Positions 37,848 to 45,963 of a DNA stretch of 64,000 bases are shown here, in pieces. Numbering within the stretch: the stretch's first letter is position 1; each line of letters begins with the position of its first letter. Source of the stretch: Syntrophomonas wolfei subsp. methylbutyratica. Lineage in GTDB: Bacteria; Bacillota; Syntrophomonadia; Syntrophomonadales; Syntrophomonadaceae. Under the pieces are notes generated by a model. The model was not told the origin of the DNA and made no database searches. It saw only the letters and a list, made by a program, of their open reading frames with translations. The stretch covers positions 1-64,000 of the forward strand of contig NZ_BBQT01000010.1 in the NCBI RefSeq assembly GCF_001570625.1. Reading direction: 5' to 3'. Both the position numbers and the translations under genes were made by a program.

Positions 37848-37945
37848 ATCAGAGGACCAGGAGTTGCTCAATAGACTTTACTTTCTGACCTGACTGCATT
37901 AAATAATAACTGTTAAAAAAAATGGGGCCGTTAAGCCAGTGGGAG
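37848..37945 (+). repeat. Duplicate of the tRNA-Val 5' region (left copy)
   Basis: From CATCAGAGGACCAGGAGTTGCTC through TTTACTTTCTGACCTGAC to GGGCCGTTAAGCCAGTGGGAGA it repeats 40217-40313 almost exactly. It includes the first ~21 bases of tRNA-Val and then switches to regulator-gene sequence. Promoter-like upstream sequence is included. Confidence 0.85.
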
Positions 37946-39227
37946 ATAGACCTGTTGCTCACCGCTATAGCCCGGGCGTCCATACCCCGGCTGCATATCC
38001 TTATAATCAGTCGCAGTTATCCGGAAATCCCTGTAGACGAGCTGGAATTGAAGGGATTATGTAAAGAGATATCCCAAAACCTCTTTGAGTTTACCCAGGA
38101 GGAAACTGTGGAGCTGTTTGCCCAAAACGGATTCCAGCTTTCTGCCAAAGAACAGATCCTTTTGTGCAATAATACCGATGGCTGGGTGGCGGCCATTTAT
38201 CTGGCCTCTACCATAAAAACGAAGGGCAACTGCTGCCGCTGGTAAATACCATTGAAAACAATATAGAGTACTACAATCACGTGGCCAACGGCTGTGGTAC
38301 CGGTTTTGAACATACCGCCCGGGCCGAATATTGTTTGGAAACCGGTGATTTAAGCAATGCCGAACTGTTTGCCTATAAAGCCATCTTCAAGGCTAAAACC
38401 AAAAACCAGCTGTGCCTGGTTATCTGCGGCAACCTGTGTCTGGTCCGCCTGGCCCTGTTAAACGGCAAGCCCCATAAAGCCTTTTCCCTTTTAAATAAAT
38501 TACGCACCGAGGTGGAAACTGCCGCCCATCCGGTTTTGTTCAACAGCGTTGATATCGCCGCCGCATACATATACGGCATTTTGGATAAATTGGAGCAAAT
38601 CCCGTATTGGCTACAGGACGAGGACTTTTCCCGCTGCAATCTCTTTTATCAGGGAATAGGCATCAATTATACTGCCGTTGGCCAGGCAGCAGTTTTGCGT
38701 AAAAGTTATGCCGAGTTGGAAGTCATTGTGGAAACCATACGGGAAATTTATAAACCTAATAACCATATATTCGGCCTCATCTATGTCGGCATCTATGATG
38801 CTATAGCCAAAAAGCATCTTTATGGCTTGGAAAAAGCCGGGCAAGCTCTGCTGCCGGCTATAACAATGGCTGCCGCTGACGCTATCATTACCCCCTTCGC
38901 GGAAAACCTGCCCGAGCTTTATCCCGTTTTGCAGTCTATGCCGCCGCAAGAGCACCGCTCATGGATAAATCAGGTACTGAAATTGGGTGAACGTTTTATG
39001 CAGAGCTGGAAAATAATTAATGAACAGGAGCATATTCCACCCCTGACCGAGCGGGAAAGAGAAGTTCTAACTCTGCTGGTGAAGGCTGCACCCAAAAAGA
39101 AATTGCCCTAAGGCTCTACCTCTCCTCCAACACGGTCAGAAGGCATATACAAAATGCTTACGAGAAGTTAGGAGTTAATAATAAAATCCTGGCCGTTAAA
39201 AAGGCCAGGGAGATGCCCCTGCTTTAA
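37922..39227 (+). pseudogene. Broken MalT/LuxR-type regulator
   Basis: Remnant of an ATP-dependent LuxR regulator like the intact one at 43075. The P-loop N-terminus is absent. The first piece carries the ATPase tail (LHILIISRSYPEIPV, NTDGWVAAIYLAS). After a frame break and probable deletion near 38245-38280 the repeat domain follows (ARAEYCLETGDLSNAELFAYKA). At about 39095 a second frameshift separates the helix-turn-helix: LTEREREVLTLLV, then QKEIALRLYLSSNTVRRHI. A palindromic GCCCCTGC-TTTA-GCAGGGGC hairpin overlaps the end. Confidence 0.85.
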
Positions 39228-39302
39228 GCAGGGGCATGCCTGCTGGGGAATTGCCCCCTGTTAAGTAAAGTAAATCCATAAACATAATTTCATTTTTGCG
39301 GA

Positions 39303-39575
39303 TTAAAACAGGTCGCTGTGGGTTCCGGTGCGTGTCAAAGACAATATCAAGATATCCTTTTCAATCTTATAAATTAGTAACCAGTCAGGTGTGATGTGGC
39401 ATTCCCTATGCCCGGCATAGTTACCGGTAAGTGGATGATCAAGATACTTCTGAGGAAGGGCCTTCTCTTGAACCAGAAGATTAAGAACCTCTTCGAGAAG
39501 CTTAACATCATAACCTCGCTTGACAATAGCTTTAAAGTCTTTTTTAAATCGGCTGGAGTACCTGATTTTAAGCAT
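39303..39575 (-). CDS. yafQ: YafQ/RelE-family mRNA interferase toxin
   Basis: A 90-residue protein with the YafQ pattern: DHPLTGNYAGHRECHITPDWLLIYKI and a C-terminal RTGTHSDLF containing the catalytic-type His (shown split: LTGNYAGHRECHITPDW). YafQ cuts mRNA on the ribosome. The ATG overlaps the antitoxin gene by eight bases. The pair sits inside a decayed island bounded by a tRNA-linked duplication. Confidence 0.9.
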   Translation of the reverse strand: MLKIRYSSRFKKDFKAIVKRGYDVKLLEEVLNLLVQEKALPQKYLDHPLTGNYAGHRECHITPDWLLIYKIEKDILILSLTRTGTHSDLF

Positions 39576-39837
39576 TCAGATCCTCCATTAATGCACTTAC
39601 ACTATCAAAAGTTTTACTCATATTGCGGTTGTTATTAACATCATCAATTGCAGCCATGGTTTCTTTATTGGGCTTTTCGATGCGGAGGTCAAAAGGGATG
39701 CCACCGTAGCGAACGGAGTAACGCAGGAATATATTCATGGCTGTGGACATATTAAACCCCAGTTCGTTAAATATAGCTTCAGCTTCCCGTTTTAATTCCT
39801 CATCGACACGAATATTTAAATTGGTTGTTTTGGCCAT
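39568..39837 (-). CDS. dinJ: DinJ/RelB-family antitoxin
   Basis: An 89-residue protein from the ATG at 39837, which has AAAGGAG nine bases upstream. The N-terminus TTNLNIRVDEELKREAEAIF is a ribbon-helix-helix DNA-binding segment, and MSTAMNIFLRYSV is the typical second helix. It neutralises YafQ and should repress its own promoter. A longer upstream reading of 22 codons overlaps the likely promoter and is rejected. Confidence 0.9.
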   Translation of the reverse strand: MAKTTNLNIRVDEELKREAEAIFNELGFNMSTAMNIFLRYSVRYGGIPFDLRIEKPNKETMAAIDDVNNNRNMSKTFDSVSALMEDLNA

Positions 39838-39863
39838 GTTTATCAGCTCCTTTCTATAATTAA

Positions 39864-39891
39864 ATTCTAAGGTATTATATGCAATTGTCAA
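39864..39891 (-). promoter_or_regulatory. Promoter of dinJ-yafQ
   Basis: On the minus strand TTGACA, 16 bases, then TAGAAT, ending about 27 bases before the dinJ start. A sigma-A-type promoter by sequence only. Confidence 0.5.
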
Positions 39892-39932
39892 TATATTACT
39901 CACAAACGCTTTACAAAGTCATTACAAATGCG

Positions 39933-39965
39933 AGGACTTCCCTATGAGGAAGTCCCTGCTTTTCA
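39933..39965. terminator. GGACTTCC hairpin, repeated elsewhere
   Basis: GGACTTCC-ctat-GAGGAAGTCC followed by CTGCTTTT. It is almost the same hairpin as the strong terminator at 51583-51621, suggesting a shared or copied sequence. Which transcript it would stop is unclear. Confidence 0.4.
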
Positions 39966-39986
39966 ATTCCCCTTCTCAGATAATTT

Positions 39987-40067
39987 TCATATGGGAACTT
40001 TTGTTCTACCTCCAACTTCTTTCCATCCGTCTTTATATAAGAGTTTCAATACTTCCCTGACGGTCAT
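39987..40067 (-). pseudogene. HicA-like toxin N-terminal remnant
   Basis: Reads MTVREVLKLLYKDGWKEVGG and stops after 26 codons. The pattern V-R-E/D-V-x-K-L-L-x-x-D-G-W is that of the HicA N-terminus. The remaining part of the domain, with the catalytic His, is gone or shifted out of frame. It lies just upstream of dinJ on the same strand. Confidence 0.45.
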
Positions 40068-40127
40068 CCCTTGCCCCTTCCCCATGTCTACTATACGCCC
40101 TGGTTATGCGTAATGTATATACCCTTT

Positions 40128-40211
40128 TCATCCGTCCAATCCAAGACTTATTTTTATAGCTTGATCTGTTTTTTGCATATAGGAATCATCAAGTTCTCCT
40201 ATCTTCCGCAC
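40128..40211 (-). pseudogene. MazF/PemK-like toxin C-terminal remnant
   Basis: Reads VRKIGELDDSYMQKTDQAIK, then ISLGLDG and stop. This is the typical end of a MazF/PemK toxin (GELDD-x-x-M-x-K-x-DxALxISLGL). A stop codon precedes it in frame, so only the tail survives. Confidence 0.55.
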
Positions 40212-40216
40212 GAACC

Positions 40217-40313
40217 ATCAGAAGACAGGAGTTGCTCAATAGACTTTACTTTCTGACCTGACTGCATTAAAATAATAACTGTTAAAAACAGATGGGGCCG
40301 TTAACTCAGTGGG
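40217..40313 (+). repeat. tRNA-Val 5' region, right (original) copy
   Basis: Right copy of the ~95-bp duplication whose left copy is 37848-37945. It contains the upstream region of tRNA-Val and the first bases of the tRNA itself, here continuing into the complete tRNA. Confidence 0.85.
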
Positions 40314-40369
40314 AGAGTGCTTCCTTGACGCGGAAGAAGTCATAAGTTCGAATCTTATACGGCCCACCA
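40295..40369 (+). tRNA. tRNA-Val (anticodon GAC)
   Basis: A 75-base tRNA including an encoded CCA. Acceptor GGGCCGT pairs with ACGGCCC; D arm ACTC-AGTGGGA-GAGT; anticodon arm CTTCC-TTGACGC-GGAAG gives GAC, reading valine GUC; T arm contains GTTCGAAT. All four stems pair. Confidence 0.95.
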
Positions 40370-40500
40370 TGAAATCACTCTACACTCCAGTGTATCGGAA
40401 TTATCGAAACAGAAAATAACTGGAGGCCATAATTAAAATAGTTCCATAAGAATCTAAAATAACAGGGTTTGCCCATCAGTGGCTAACAATATGGCTAATC

Positions 40501-40530
40501 AAAATAGCGGGTGAAAAAACCCGTTATTTT
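40501..40530 (+). terminator. Terminator after tRNA-Val
   Basis: AAAATAGCGGGT-gaaaaa-ACCCGTTATTTT forms a long stem whose 3' side is T-rich, about 130 bases past the tRNA. Confidence 0.7.
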
Positions 40531-40737
40531 GCTATTTCTGTAAGCTTGCCCTGTAAATGCACCCTGTTTAACCTAATTCCAGGCAAACATATTAATAATG
40601 CCAGAGCAGGTTGCCCGGGTTTGCCTGCGAAGGAAGTTTGCCTTCCCTTAAGACCTATTCTGCCGTATTCCCGATTTTTTAACTTACACTTTCATTACTG
40701 TTTGTCTATCGCCGCTACTGGCGAGATGGAGGTATAT

Positions 40738-42081
40738 ATGGAAGAGTTGAGGGAACAGATATCTAATTTAATAAACCAGCAACTATGGAATCAACTAAGG
40801 CAATTGGCATGGGATGACTATCTTATACCGGATGTGGCATCATTGTTAATCGGCTTAAATAAAGCAGATAGGGTAATATTGTTCCGGCTCCTGCCCCGTC
40901 CGGTTGCAACTGCCGTATTCTCCTATTTGGAAAAAGAAGATCGCAATGCCCTGCTTAAAGATTTGACCAATGAAGAAACTCGCTATCTATTAACTAACCT
41001 GCCTCCCGATGATAGAACCACTCTCTTCGAGGAGTTGCCTGGTCAAGTTACTCAGCGCCTGCTTAATCTTTTGAACCCGGATGATTTGAAAGAAGCCAGG
41101 CTCTTGTTAGGCTATCCGGAAGAAAGTGTCGGTCGATTGATGACTCCGGATTATGTCGCGGTGAGACCACAGTGGACTATTCAGGAAGCCATTAATCACA
41201 TACGGCTTAAAGCACGAAACAGCGAAACCCTGCATACCATCTATGTTATTGACGAATCCTGGAAGTTGCTGGATTCTCTGGAGCTCTCCCTGTTAATTCT
41301 GGCCAACCCCCAGGAAACAGTGGAAGCCATCATGAGCAAATCCTTCATCAGTCTCAGTGCCTTTGATGACCGGGAAATGGCCGTTAAAGTCATGCAAAAA
41401 TATGATGTCTTTTCTCTTCCCGTGGTAGATTCGGATGGAATACTCCTGGGGCTGGTTACTTTTGACGATGTAATGGATGTTGCCGAAGAAGAGGCCACCG
41501 AAGACTTTCATAAAACCGCCGCCGTTACACCGTTGAAAGCCAGTTATCAAGAATCAAGCATAAAAGACCTGGTAGGAAAAAGAATGGGCTGGTTAATCGC
41601 TCTGGTTTTTGTAAGCCTGCTTTCCTCGGGAGTAATCGCTCTGTATGAACAAACCCTGCAAACCGTAATAGTTCTCACTGTATTCATCCCTCTTTTGCTG
41701 GGCAGTGGCGGCAACGCCGGTGCTCAGGCATCTACCCTGATGGTACGCGCCTTAGCCACCAGCGATGTGACGGCAGATGAATGGATAAGAGTGTTTTTTA
41801 AGGAACTTATGGTAGGTTTATTGCTGGGGGTGTTTATGGGAATCATCAGTTCCATATTTGGGTCTATGCGGGGAGGCCTGCAAATTGGTTTAATTGTGGG
41901 TCTTACCATGTTAACCATTATTATAGCTGCCAATCTGATAGGGGTAATGCTGCCCTTTATACTAACAAAAATGAAATTGGACCCGGCGGTAGCCAGCAAT
42001 CCCCTTATCACCTCGATAACGGATGTCATGGGCCTGCTCATCTATTTTGCTATCGCCACCATGGTTTTGGGCCCGCTATAG
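40738..42081 (+). CDS. mgtE: Magnesium transporter MgtE
   Basis: The protein has 447 residues from the ATG at 40738, preceded by GGAGG; a longer in-frame reading to 40546 is not supported. Order: an N domain of helical repeats (about 1-125), two CBS domains (about 130-250), a plug helix and a five-segment membrane domain with the pore motif LLLGSGGNAGAQAS. It is a magnesium-gated channel. The 200-base leader has two hairpins but no M-box consensus that I can find. Confidence 0.95.
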   Translation: MEELREQISNLINQQLWNQLRQLAWDDYLIPDVASLLIGLNKADRVILFRLLPRPVATAVFSYLEKEDRNALLKDLTNEETRYLLTNLPPDDRTTLFEELPGQVTQRLLNLLNPDDLKEARLLLGYPEESVGRLMTPDYVAVRPQWTIQEAINHIRLKARNSETLHTIYVIDESWKLLDSLELSLLILANPQETVEAIMSKSFISLSAFDDREMAVKVMQKYDVFSLPVVDSDGILLGLVTFDDVMDVAEEEATEDFHKTAAVTPLKASYQESSIKDLVGKRMGWLIALVFVSLLSSGVIALYEQTLQTVIVLTVFIPLLLGSGGNAGAQASTLMVRALATSDVTADEWIRVFFKELMVGLLLGVFMGIISSIFGSMRGGLQIGLIVGLTMLTIIIAANLIGVMLPFILTKMKLDPAVASNPLITSITDVMGLLIYFAIATMVLGPL

Positions 42082-42098
42082 AATATCTCCCAACTTGT

Positions 42099-42824
42099 TT
42101 ACTGTCCGGTCTGATTACGGATTGATATTACATAGAAGTAAAAAGGACGTCTCAAGCCAAATATTTCTGCATGCTTTGGGGGAATGATGGTTTCCATAAT
42201 AATATACTGCGACTCTTTGAGCCCGGCCGCATTTATAAGTTTTTTAAATGAACCGGGGGAACAGCCAAAGAATATAGCATCTTCCATAAGATTTAAAGCC
42301 TGCCGGTAATCATGGCTTATAGCCGCCACTATTTGTTCCCTGCTCCAGTATCTGAGCTGTCCTGCGAGTTGAGGCTTTAAATGCAGGTCCCAGAATGTAG
42401 TACGGGGCGATATGGACAGAGACAGCCAACGATTACCCAGCAGCAATCCCAGTAAAAGCAGCGCGGCACGGGATGAGAATTGCAGTTTAACCAATTTAAA
42501 GCCTGCCCGCCGGTTAACCCCAGTATTTATAAACTGCCAGCTAATAACAGCAAGCAGCATAAATATTGCTGCCAGGCTATAGATTTCAATAAAACTCCAT
42601 TTGAAAAAGAAGAAAGGATAAATTATGGCTGCCATAGTCACTATTAGCATTTGAAAAACACCAGCAATAATAATCACTGCTGGCAGGGTACCATAAAGAT
42701 TAACCAGTTGCCAGAAAAATGGAATAATAGTACCCACCAGCCCCGGGATTAATCTAAAACTACGAAGATAAATCAGGCCACTGCTGAGATGTTTCCAAAT
42801 CAGTCTCATGTCCTCACCATCCAC
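42099..42824 (-). CDS. Unknown membrane protein
   Basis: The protein has 241 residues, with three to four hydrophobic segments in the first 125 (VGTIIPFFWQLV, LPAVIIIAGVFQMLIVT, IYSLAAIFMLLAVISW, ALLLLGLLLG). A soluble C-terminal half of about 110 residues follows (ISHDYRQALNLMEDAIFFG, ETIIPPKHAEIFGLRRP). I do not recognise the family. It is convergent with mgtE and stands alone. The start could also be the ATG at 42809. Confidence 0.7.
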   Translation of the reverse strand: MDGEDMRLIWKHLSSGLIYLRSFRLIPGLVGTIIPFFWQLVNLYGTLPAVIIIAGVFQMLIVTMAAIIYPFFFFKWSFIEIYSLAAIFMLLAVISWQFINTGVNRRAGFKLVKLQFSSRAALLLLGLLLGNRWLSLSISPRTTFWDLHLKPQLAGQLRYWSREQIVAAISHDYRQALNLMEDAIFFGCSPGSFKKLINAAGLKESQYIIMETIIPPKHAEIFGLRRPFYFYVISIRNQTGQ

Positions 42825-42990
42825 TCATGAAGCAAGGGGATATTCCTCTGCTTACCTGTTCTTCCCCATATTCCACCACTCATAAATTTATGATACAATG
42901 AATTTAGAATAGTATCACTAACATAATATTAATGTATACCTTCGAATATAGGGAAAAGAACCAGGCTATCTCTCTGTATGGGGCGTTCTG

Positions 42991-43040
42991 AGGGGACATT
43001 TTTTTGCTTTTGCAACAGGAAGCAAAAAAGATGTCCCTTT
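42991..43040. repeat. Long imperfect palindrome with GGGGACAT/ATGTCCC ends
   Basis: AGGGGACAT-ttttttGCTT and AAGC-aaaaaaGATGTCCCTTT fold into a long hairpin upstream of the MalT-like gene. It belongs to a word family also seen at 24433 (GGGGACGGTTCTTTTG) and 37163-37183 (TGTCAAAAGGACCGTCCCC). Similar palindromes are substrates of IS200-like (Y1) enzymes in other bacteria; none is encoded here. Confidence 0.6.
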
Positions 43041-43074
43041 GCTTGATGGTTAGGAGCTGCATAGGGGGGAAAAA

Positions 43075-45561
43075 ATGGCAACGGGAAAAAGCAATAGCAT
43101 GGAACTGCATTATTATTCCGACCGGCTCAAACGCAAATTGGAGCAGATGCGTCTTGTGCCAGTTACTATTGTCGAAGCCCCGTCCGGTTACGGTAAAACC
43201 ACCGCGATACGAGACTTTTTACAAAACTCCCTCCCCCAGGGCACGCCCGTCTGTTGGTTCACCGCCATGGATGAAAAGACCTCTGCGGGTTTTCGACGAC
43301 TCTGCCGCGAGATTGAGAAGATTGACAGCCGTGCTAGTGAACGTCTCCTTAAAATAGATTTTCCTAACGCCGCCAACATTGGTGAAGCAAGTGAAGCCCT
43401 GCGGTCAGTCCAATGCAAACATGAAACCTATCTGGTCATAGATAACTTTCAGTTTTTGCAGGACGCCCTGCCCCCAGCTTTTTTTCTTGCGCTCCTCGAA
43501 CATGGTGGCCAGGGTTTACATGTCATTATCGCAACCCAAATGCTCAAACGAGATACCCTTGCTATTGTTGCAAGTCACGGGGTTTTGCATATTACAACTG
43601 CCGATATGCGTTTGAGTGCAGAAGATATCAGCCGCTATTATGCCCTGGCCAATGTAAAAATTACCCCGGAGGATGCAAACGAGATCGAGCGCTACACCGA
43701 AGGCTGGATTATCGCGATCTATTTACAGCTCTCCACTTTTCTGGAAACAGGCACATTTTCCGATACACCTGGTGTTTTGGCTCTCATGGAGCATTTAGTG
43801 TGGGATAAGTTGACTGAAGCGCAACAAACCTTTCTTTTGTACTTATCACCGTTTGAGATGGTCAGTATACAGCAGGCATGTTCCCTCATCGGCTGTGATA
43901 CACTGCCCGAATATGCTTTAGAGTCCTTCGCGAGCCCCTTTATCCGCTACGACCCGGTCGAGCGACAATATGAGCTGCATAGCATTCTGACCGAACTTCT
44001 TATTCAAAAATGTGGGGAGCGCGGGCCTGCGTTTGAACGCCAGTGCCTGTTGCAGGCGGGAGACTTTTGCCGGGATGAAGGCCAAACCGCCAGGGCTCTG
44101 GGCTTTTACATGCAAATCCGTGATTATGAGCGGATGCTCTCGCTGGACCTTTCCGAAATGAATTTGGAGATTATAGGCGGCGTGCCATTTACCGAGTTAG
44201 CATCTGATATTGCCCAAAATTGTCCGGCAGAAATCAAAAAGAAATATATTCTTAACATGCTTCGCATTGCCTGGGCGTTGTTTATGGTTGGGATGAAGGA
44301 GCAGTTTGAGATATTAATGGAAGAACTGCATACCATACCGGAACTACTGGAGAATTCCAATTTGCTAAGGGAATGGCTCTTGTTGTCTTCATATAGGAGT
44401 TTCCCATATCTGGCTGAAATGACTGCTATAATCAGACAGGCTGCCCCACTTTTTAAAAACCAATGTTCCCAGGTAATTCTCCCTACCGCGCTCTGGTGCT
44501 TCGGCAATTATTCCCCGTTGACTGAGTTCTACACTACATCTGGTGAGGCTGATCATGAGGCTGATGCGCTGGAGGAGTACATTTCCATCTATTCGCGTCT
44601 TACCAATGGCCACGGCAGCGGAGTTGATGCGCTATTTCGCGCGGAACTGGCCTATCAACGGGGAAACTTGAACGACGCGGAGATACTTGCCTATAAGGCA
44701 GCGTTTCTTGCCGAAAGCAAGCAGCAAAGTGTAGTTCTATTAGGTGCCGCCATATTGCTGGCCCATGTTGCCCTGCACAAAGCGGATATAGTCGGCTGGG
44801 AGCGTGCTATCGACTCAATGGAACGTGCCGCGTCCTTTGACCGACAGGATACGCTCGTCATCAGGTCGCTTCTGGATATTATTCGAGGCGTTCTCCTAAA
44901 CGAGTTTCAGGATCATATGAGTATCGCTGATTGGCTGCAAAATGCAGATTTTGCAGAGCGTCGCCTGCCGCCCGCTATGATCCAAATTGGGTTGTTCGTA
45001 CACCTGGGCTTTCTTATGCATCAAGGTGAATTTGCCCGAGTAATAGGCACAGCACAGGCCATACGACCGGAAGATGGGCTATTAAGTCCATATAGGGACC
45101 TCTTTGCTTGTTTCCTTATGGCCATCAGCCATATGGCCTTGGACAACCGTACTCAAGCCGCTGCTCTTGTTGAAGACGCTGCCCGCAAGGTTCTTCCCGA
45201 TGGGTTGGTGTCTCCCTTTGCCTCATATTCACAACTGCTGGGGAATCTGGTTGATGAGGTCATTGCGCGTGATTATCCCGCCCTTTTAGAGAAATTTAAG
45301 ACCGTCAGGAAGCGCTTCTCAGAAGGCTGGTTTACGTTGCGTGAAGCCTTTTTTTCAGGCGAGCTGCCTCCTGACTTAACGGAACGAGAATATGAGGTGG
45401 CCAAACTGGCAGCCGCAGGACTGCGCAACAGCGAAATCGCGGAAAAGCTTATGATAACGGAAAGCACCGTACGCGCACATATGCGAGCAATATTTCAAAA
45501 GCTGCAAATCGACCGCCGCACCCGCCTGGCGGAAAAACTGAAATTAAATATTCAAAGATAG
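43075..45561 (+). CDS. MalT-type ATP-dependent LuxR regulator
   Basis: The protein has 828 residues. A STAND-type NTPase comes first, with Walker A (EAPSGYGKTTAIRD, about residue 40) and Walker B-like TYLVIDNFQF (about 125). A winged-helix segment and a long TPR-like helical array follow (YQRGNLNDAEILAYKAAF). The C-terminal LuxR helix-turn-helix is LTEREYEVAKLAAAGL with IAEKLMITESTVRAHM. Ligand binding would control DNA binding. It stands upstream of the DUF2442 and surface-protein genes, so it may regulate them. GGGGGGA precedes the ATG. A terminator follows. Confidence 0.92.
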   Translation: MATGKSNSMELHYYSDRLKRKLEQMRLVPVTIVEAPSGYGKTTAIRDFLQNSLPQGTPVCWFTAMDEKTSAGFRRLCREIEKIDSRASERLLKIDFPNAANIGEASEALRSVQCKHETYLVIDNFQFLQDALPPAFFLALLEHGGQGLHVIIATQMLKRDTLAIVASHGVLHITTADMRLSAEDISRYYALANVKITPEDANEIERYTEGWIIAIYLQLSTFLETGTFSDTPGVLALMEHLVWDKLTEAQQTFLLYLSPFEMVSIQQACSLIGCDTLPEYALESFASPFIRYDPVERQYELHSILTELLIQKCGERGPAFERQCLLQAGDFCRDEGQTARALGFYMQIRDYERMLSLDLSEMNLEIIGGVPFTELASDIAQNCPAEIKKKYILNMLRIAWALFMVGMKEQFEILMEELHTIPELLENSNLLREWLLLSSYRSFPYLAEMTAIIRQAAPLFKNQCSQVILPTALWCFGNYSPLTEFYTTSGEADHEADALEEYISIYSRLTNGHGSGVDALFRAELAYQRGNLNDAEILAYKAAFLAESKQQSVVLLGAAILLAHVALHKADIVGWERAIDSMERAASFDRQDTLVIRSLLDIIRGVLLNEFQDHMSIADWLQNADFAERRLPPAMIQIGLFVHLGFLMHQGEFARVIGTAQAIRPEDGLLSPYRDLFACFLMAISHMALDNRTQAAALVEDAARKVLPDGLVSPFASYSQLLGNLVDEVIARDYPALLEKFKTVRKRFSEGWFTLREAFFSGELPPDLTEREYEVAKLAAAGLRNSEIAEKLMITESTVRAHMRAIFQKLQIDRRTRLAEKLKLNIQR

Positions 45562-45596
45562 TCCATTAAGATAGTCCATTCGGACGATGCGCAAAA

Positions 45597-45638
45597 CAAA
45601 ATCCCATTCTATAGTTAATCTGTAGGATGGGATTTTTC
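45597..45638 (+). terminator. Terminator after the MalT-like gene
   Basis: AATCCCAT...ATGGGATTTTTC with a loop of about 20 bases and a T tract, 35 bases past the stop codon. Confidence 0.65.
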
Positions 45639-45666
45639 TATTTGCTATGGAGAAGGAGGCATATGC

Positions 45667-45903
45667 GTGAATTACATCAAAACCGTGCTGTCCATGAAGG
45701 ACTACCGGCTTTTTATGGAAATGGAGAGCGGCAGTACAGTAACAGTAGACCTCTCCGGCAAGCTGCACACCATGAAATACGGCGAGCTTGCCGACGAAGC
45801 ATTCTTTAAAACCGCCACCACCGACGGCGACTATGTCATCTGGGGCGGCGGGCGACTGCGCTTGACGGTTAATGAACTGATGGAGGTGGTTTTGCTGGGA
45901 TGA
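45667..45903 (+). CDS. DUF2442-like small protein
   Basis: This 78-residue protein begins at a GTG seven bases after AGGAGG. The pattern (VKTVLSMKDYRLFMEMESG style opening, FFKTATTDGDYVIWGGG in the middle and LTVNELME near the end) resembles DUF2442 proteins, which are small and often near toxin-antitoxin or regulator genes. Function unknown. It is in line with the surface protein gene, which starts 60 bases downstream. Confidence 0.65.
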   Translation: MNYIKTVLSMKDYRLFMEMESGSTVTVDLSGKLHTMKYGELADEAFFKTATTDGDYVIWGGGRLRLTVNELMEVVLLG

Positions 45904-45963
45904 TTGAGGTATGGGAAATAGATACTCCATTCTTTGTATGACGAATTAAGGGAGGTATTAAGA

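Noticed and set aside
37925-37945. Second tRNA-Val gene
   Set aside because: Only the acceptor 5' strand and part of the D arm are present; the remainder is replaced by regulator sequence.
40546-40737. 64-codon N-terminal extension of MgtE
   Set aside because: Composition is unlike MgtE, and a proper GGAGG site precedes the ATG at 40738.
42991-43040. Terminator for an upstream gene
   Set aside because: No plus-strand gene ends before it, and its sequence belongs to a dispersed palindrome type.
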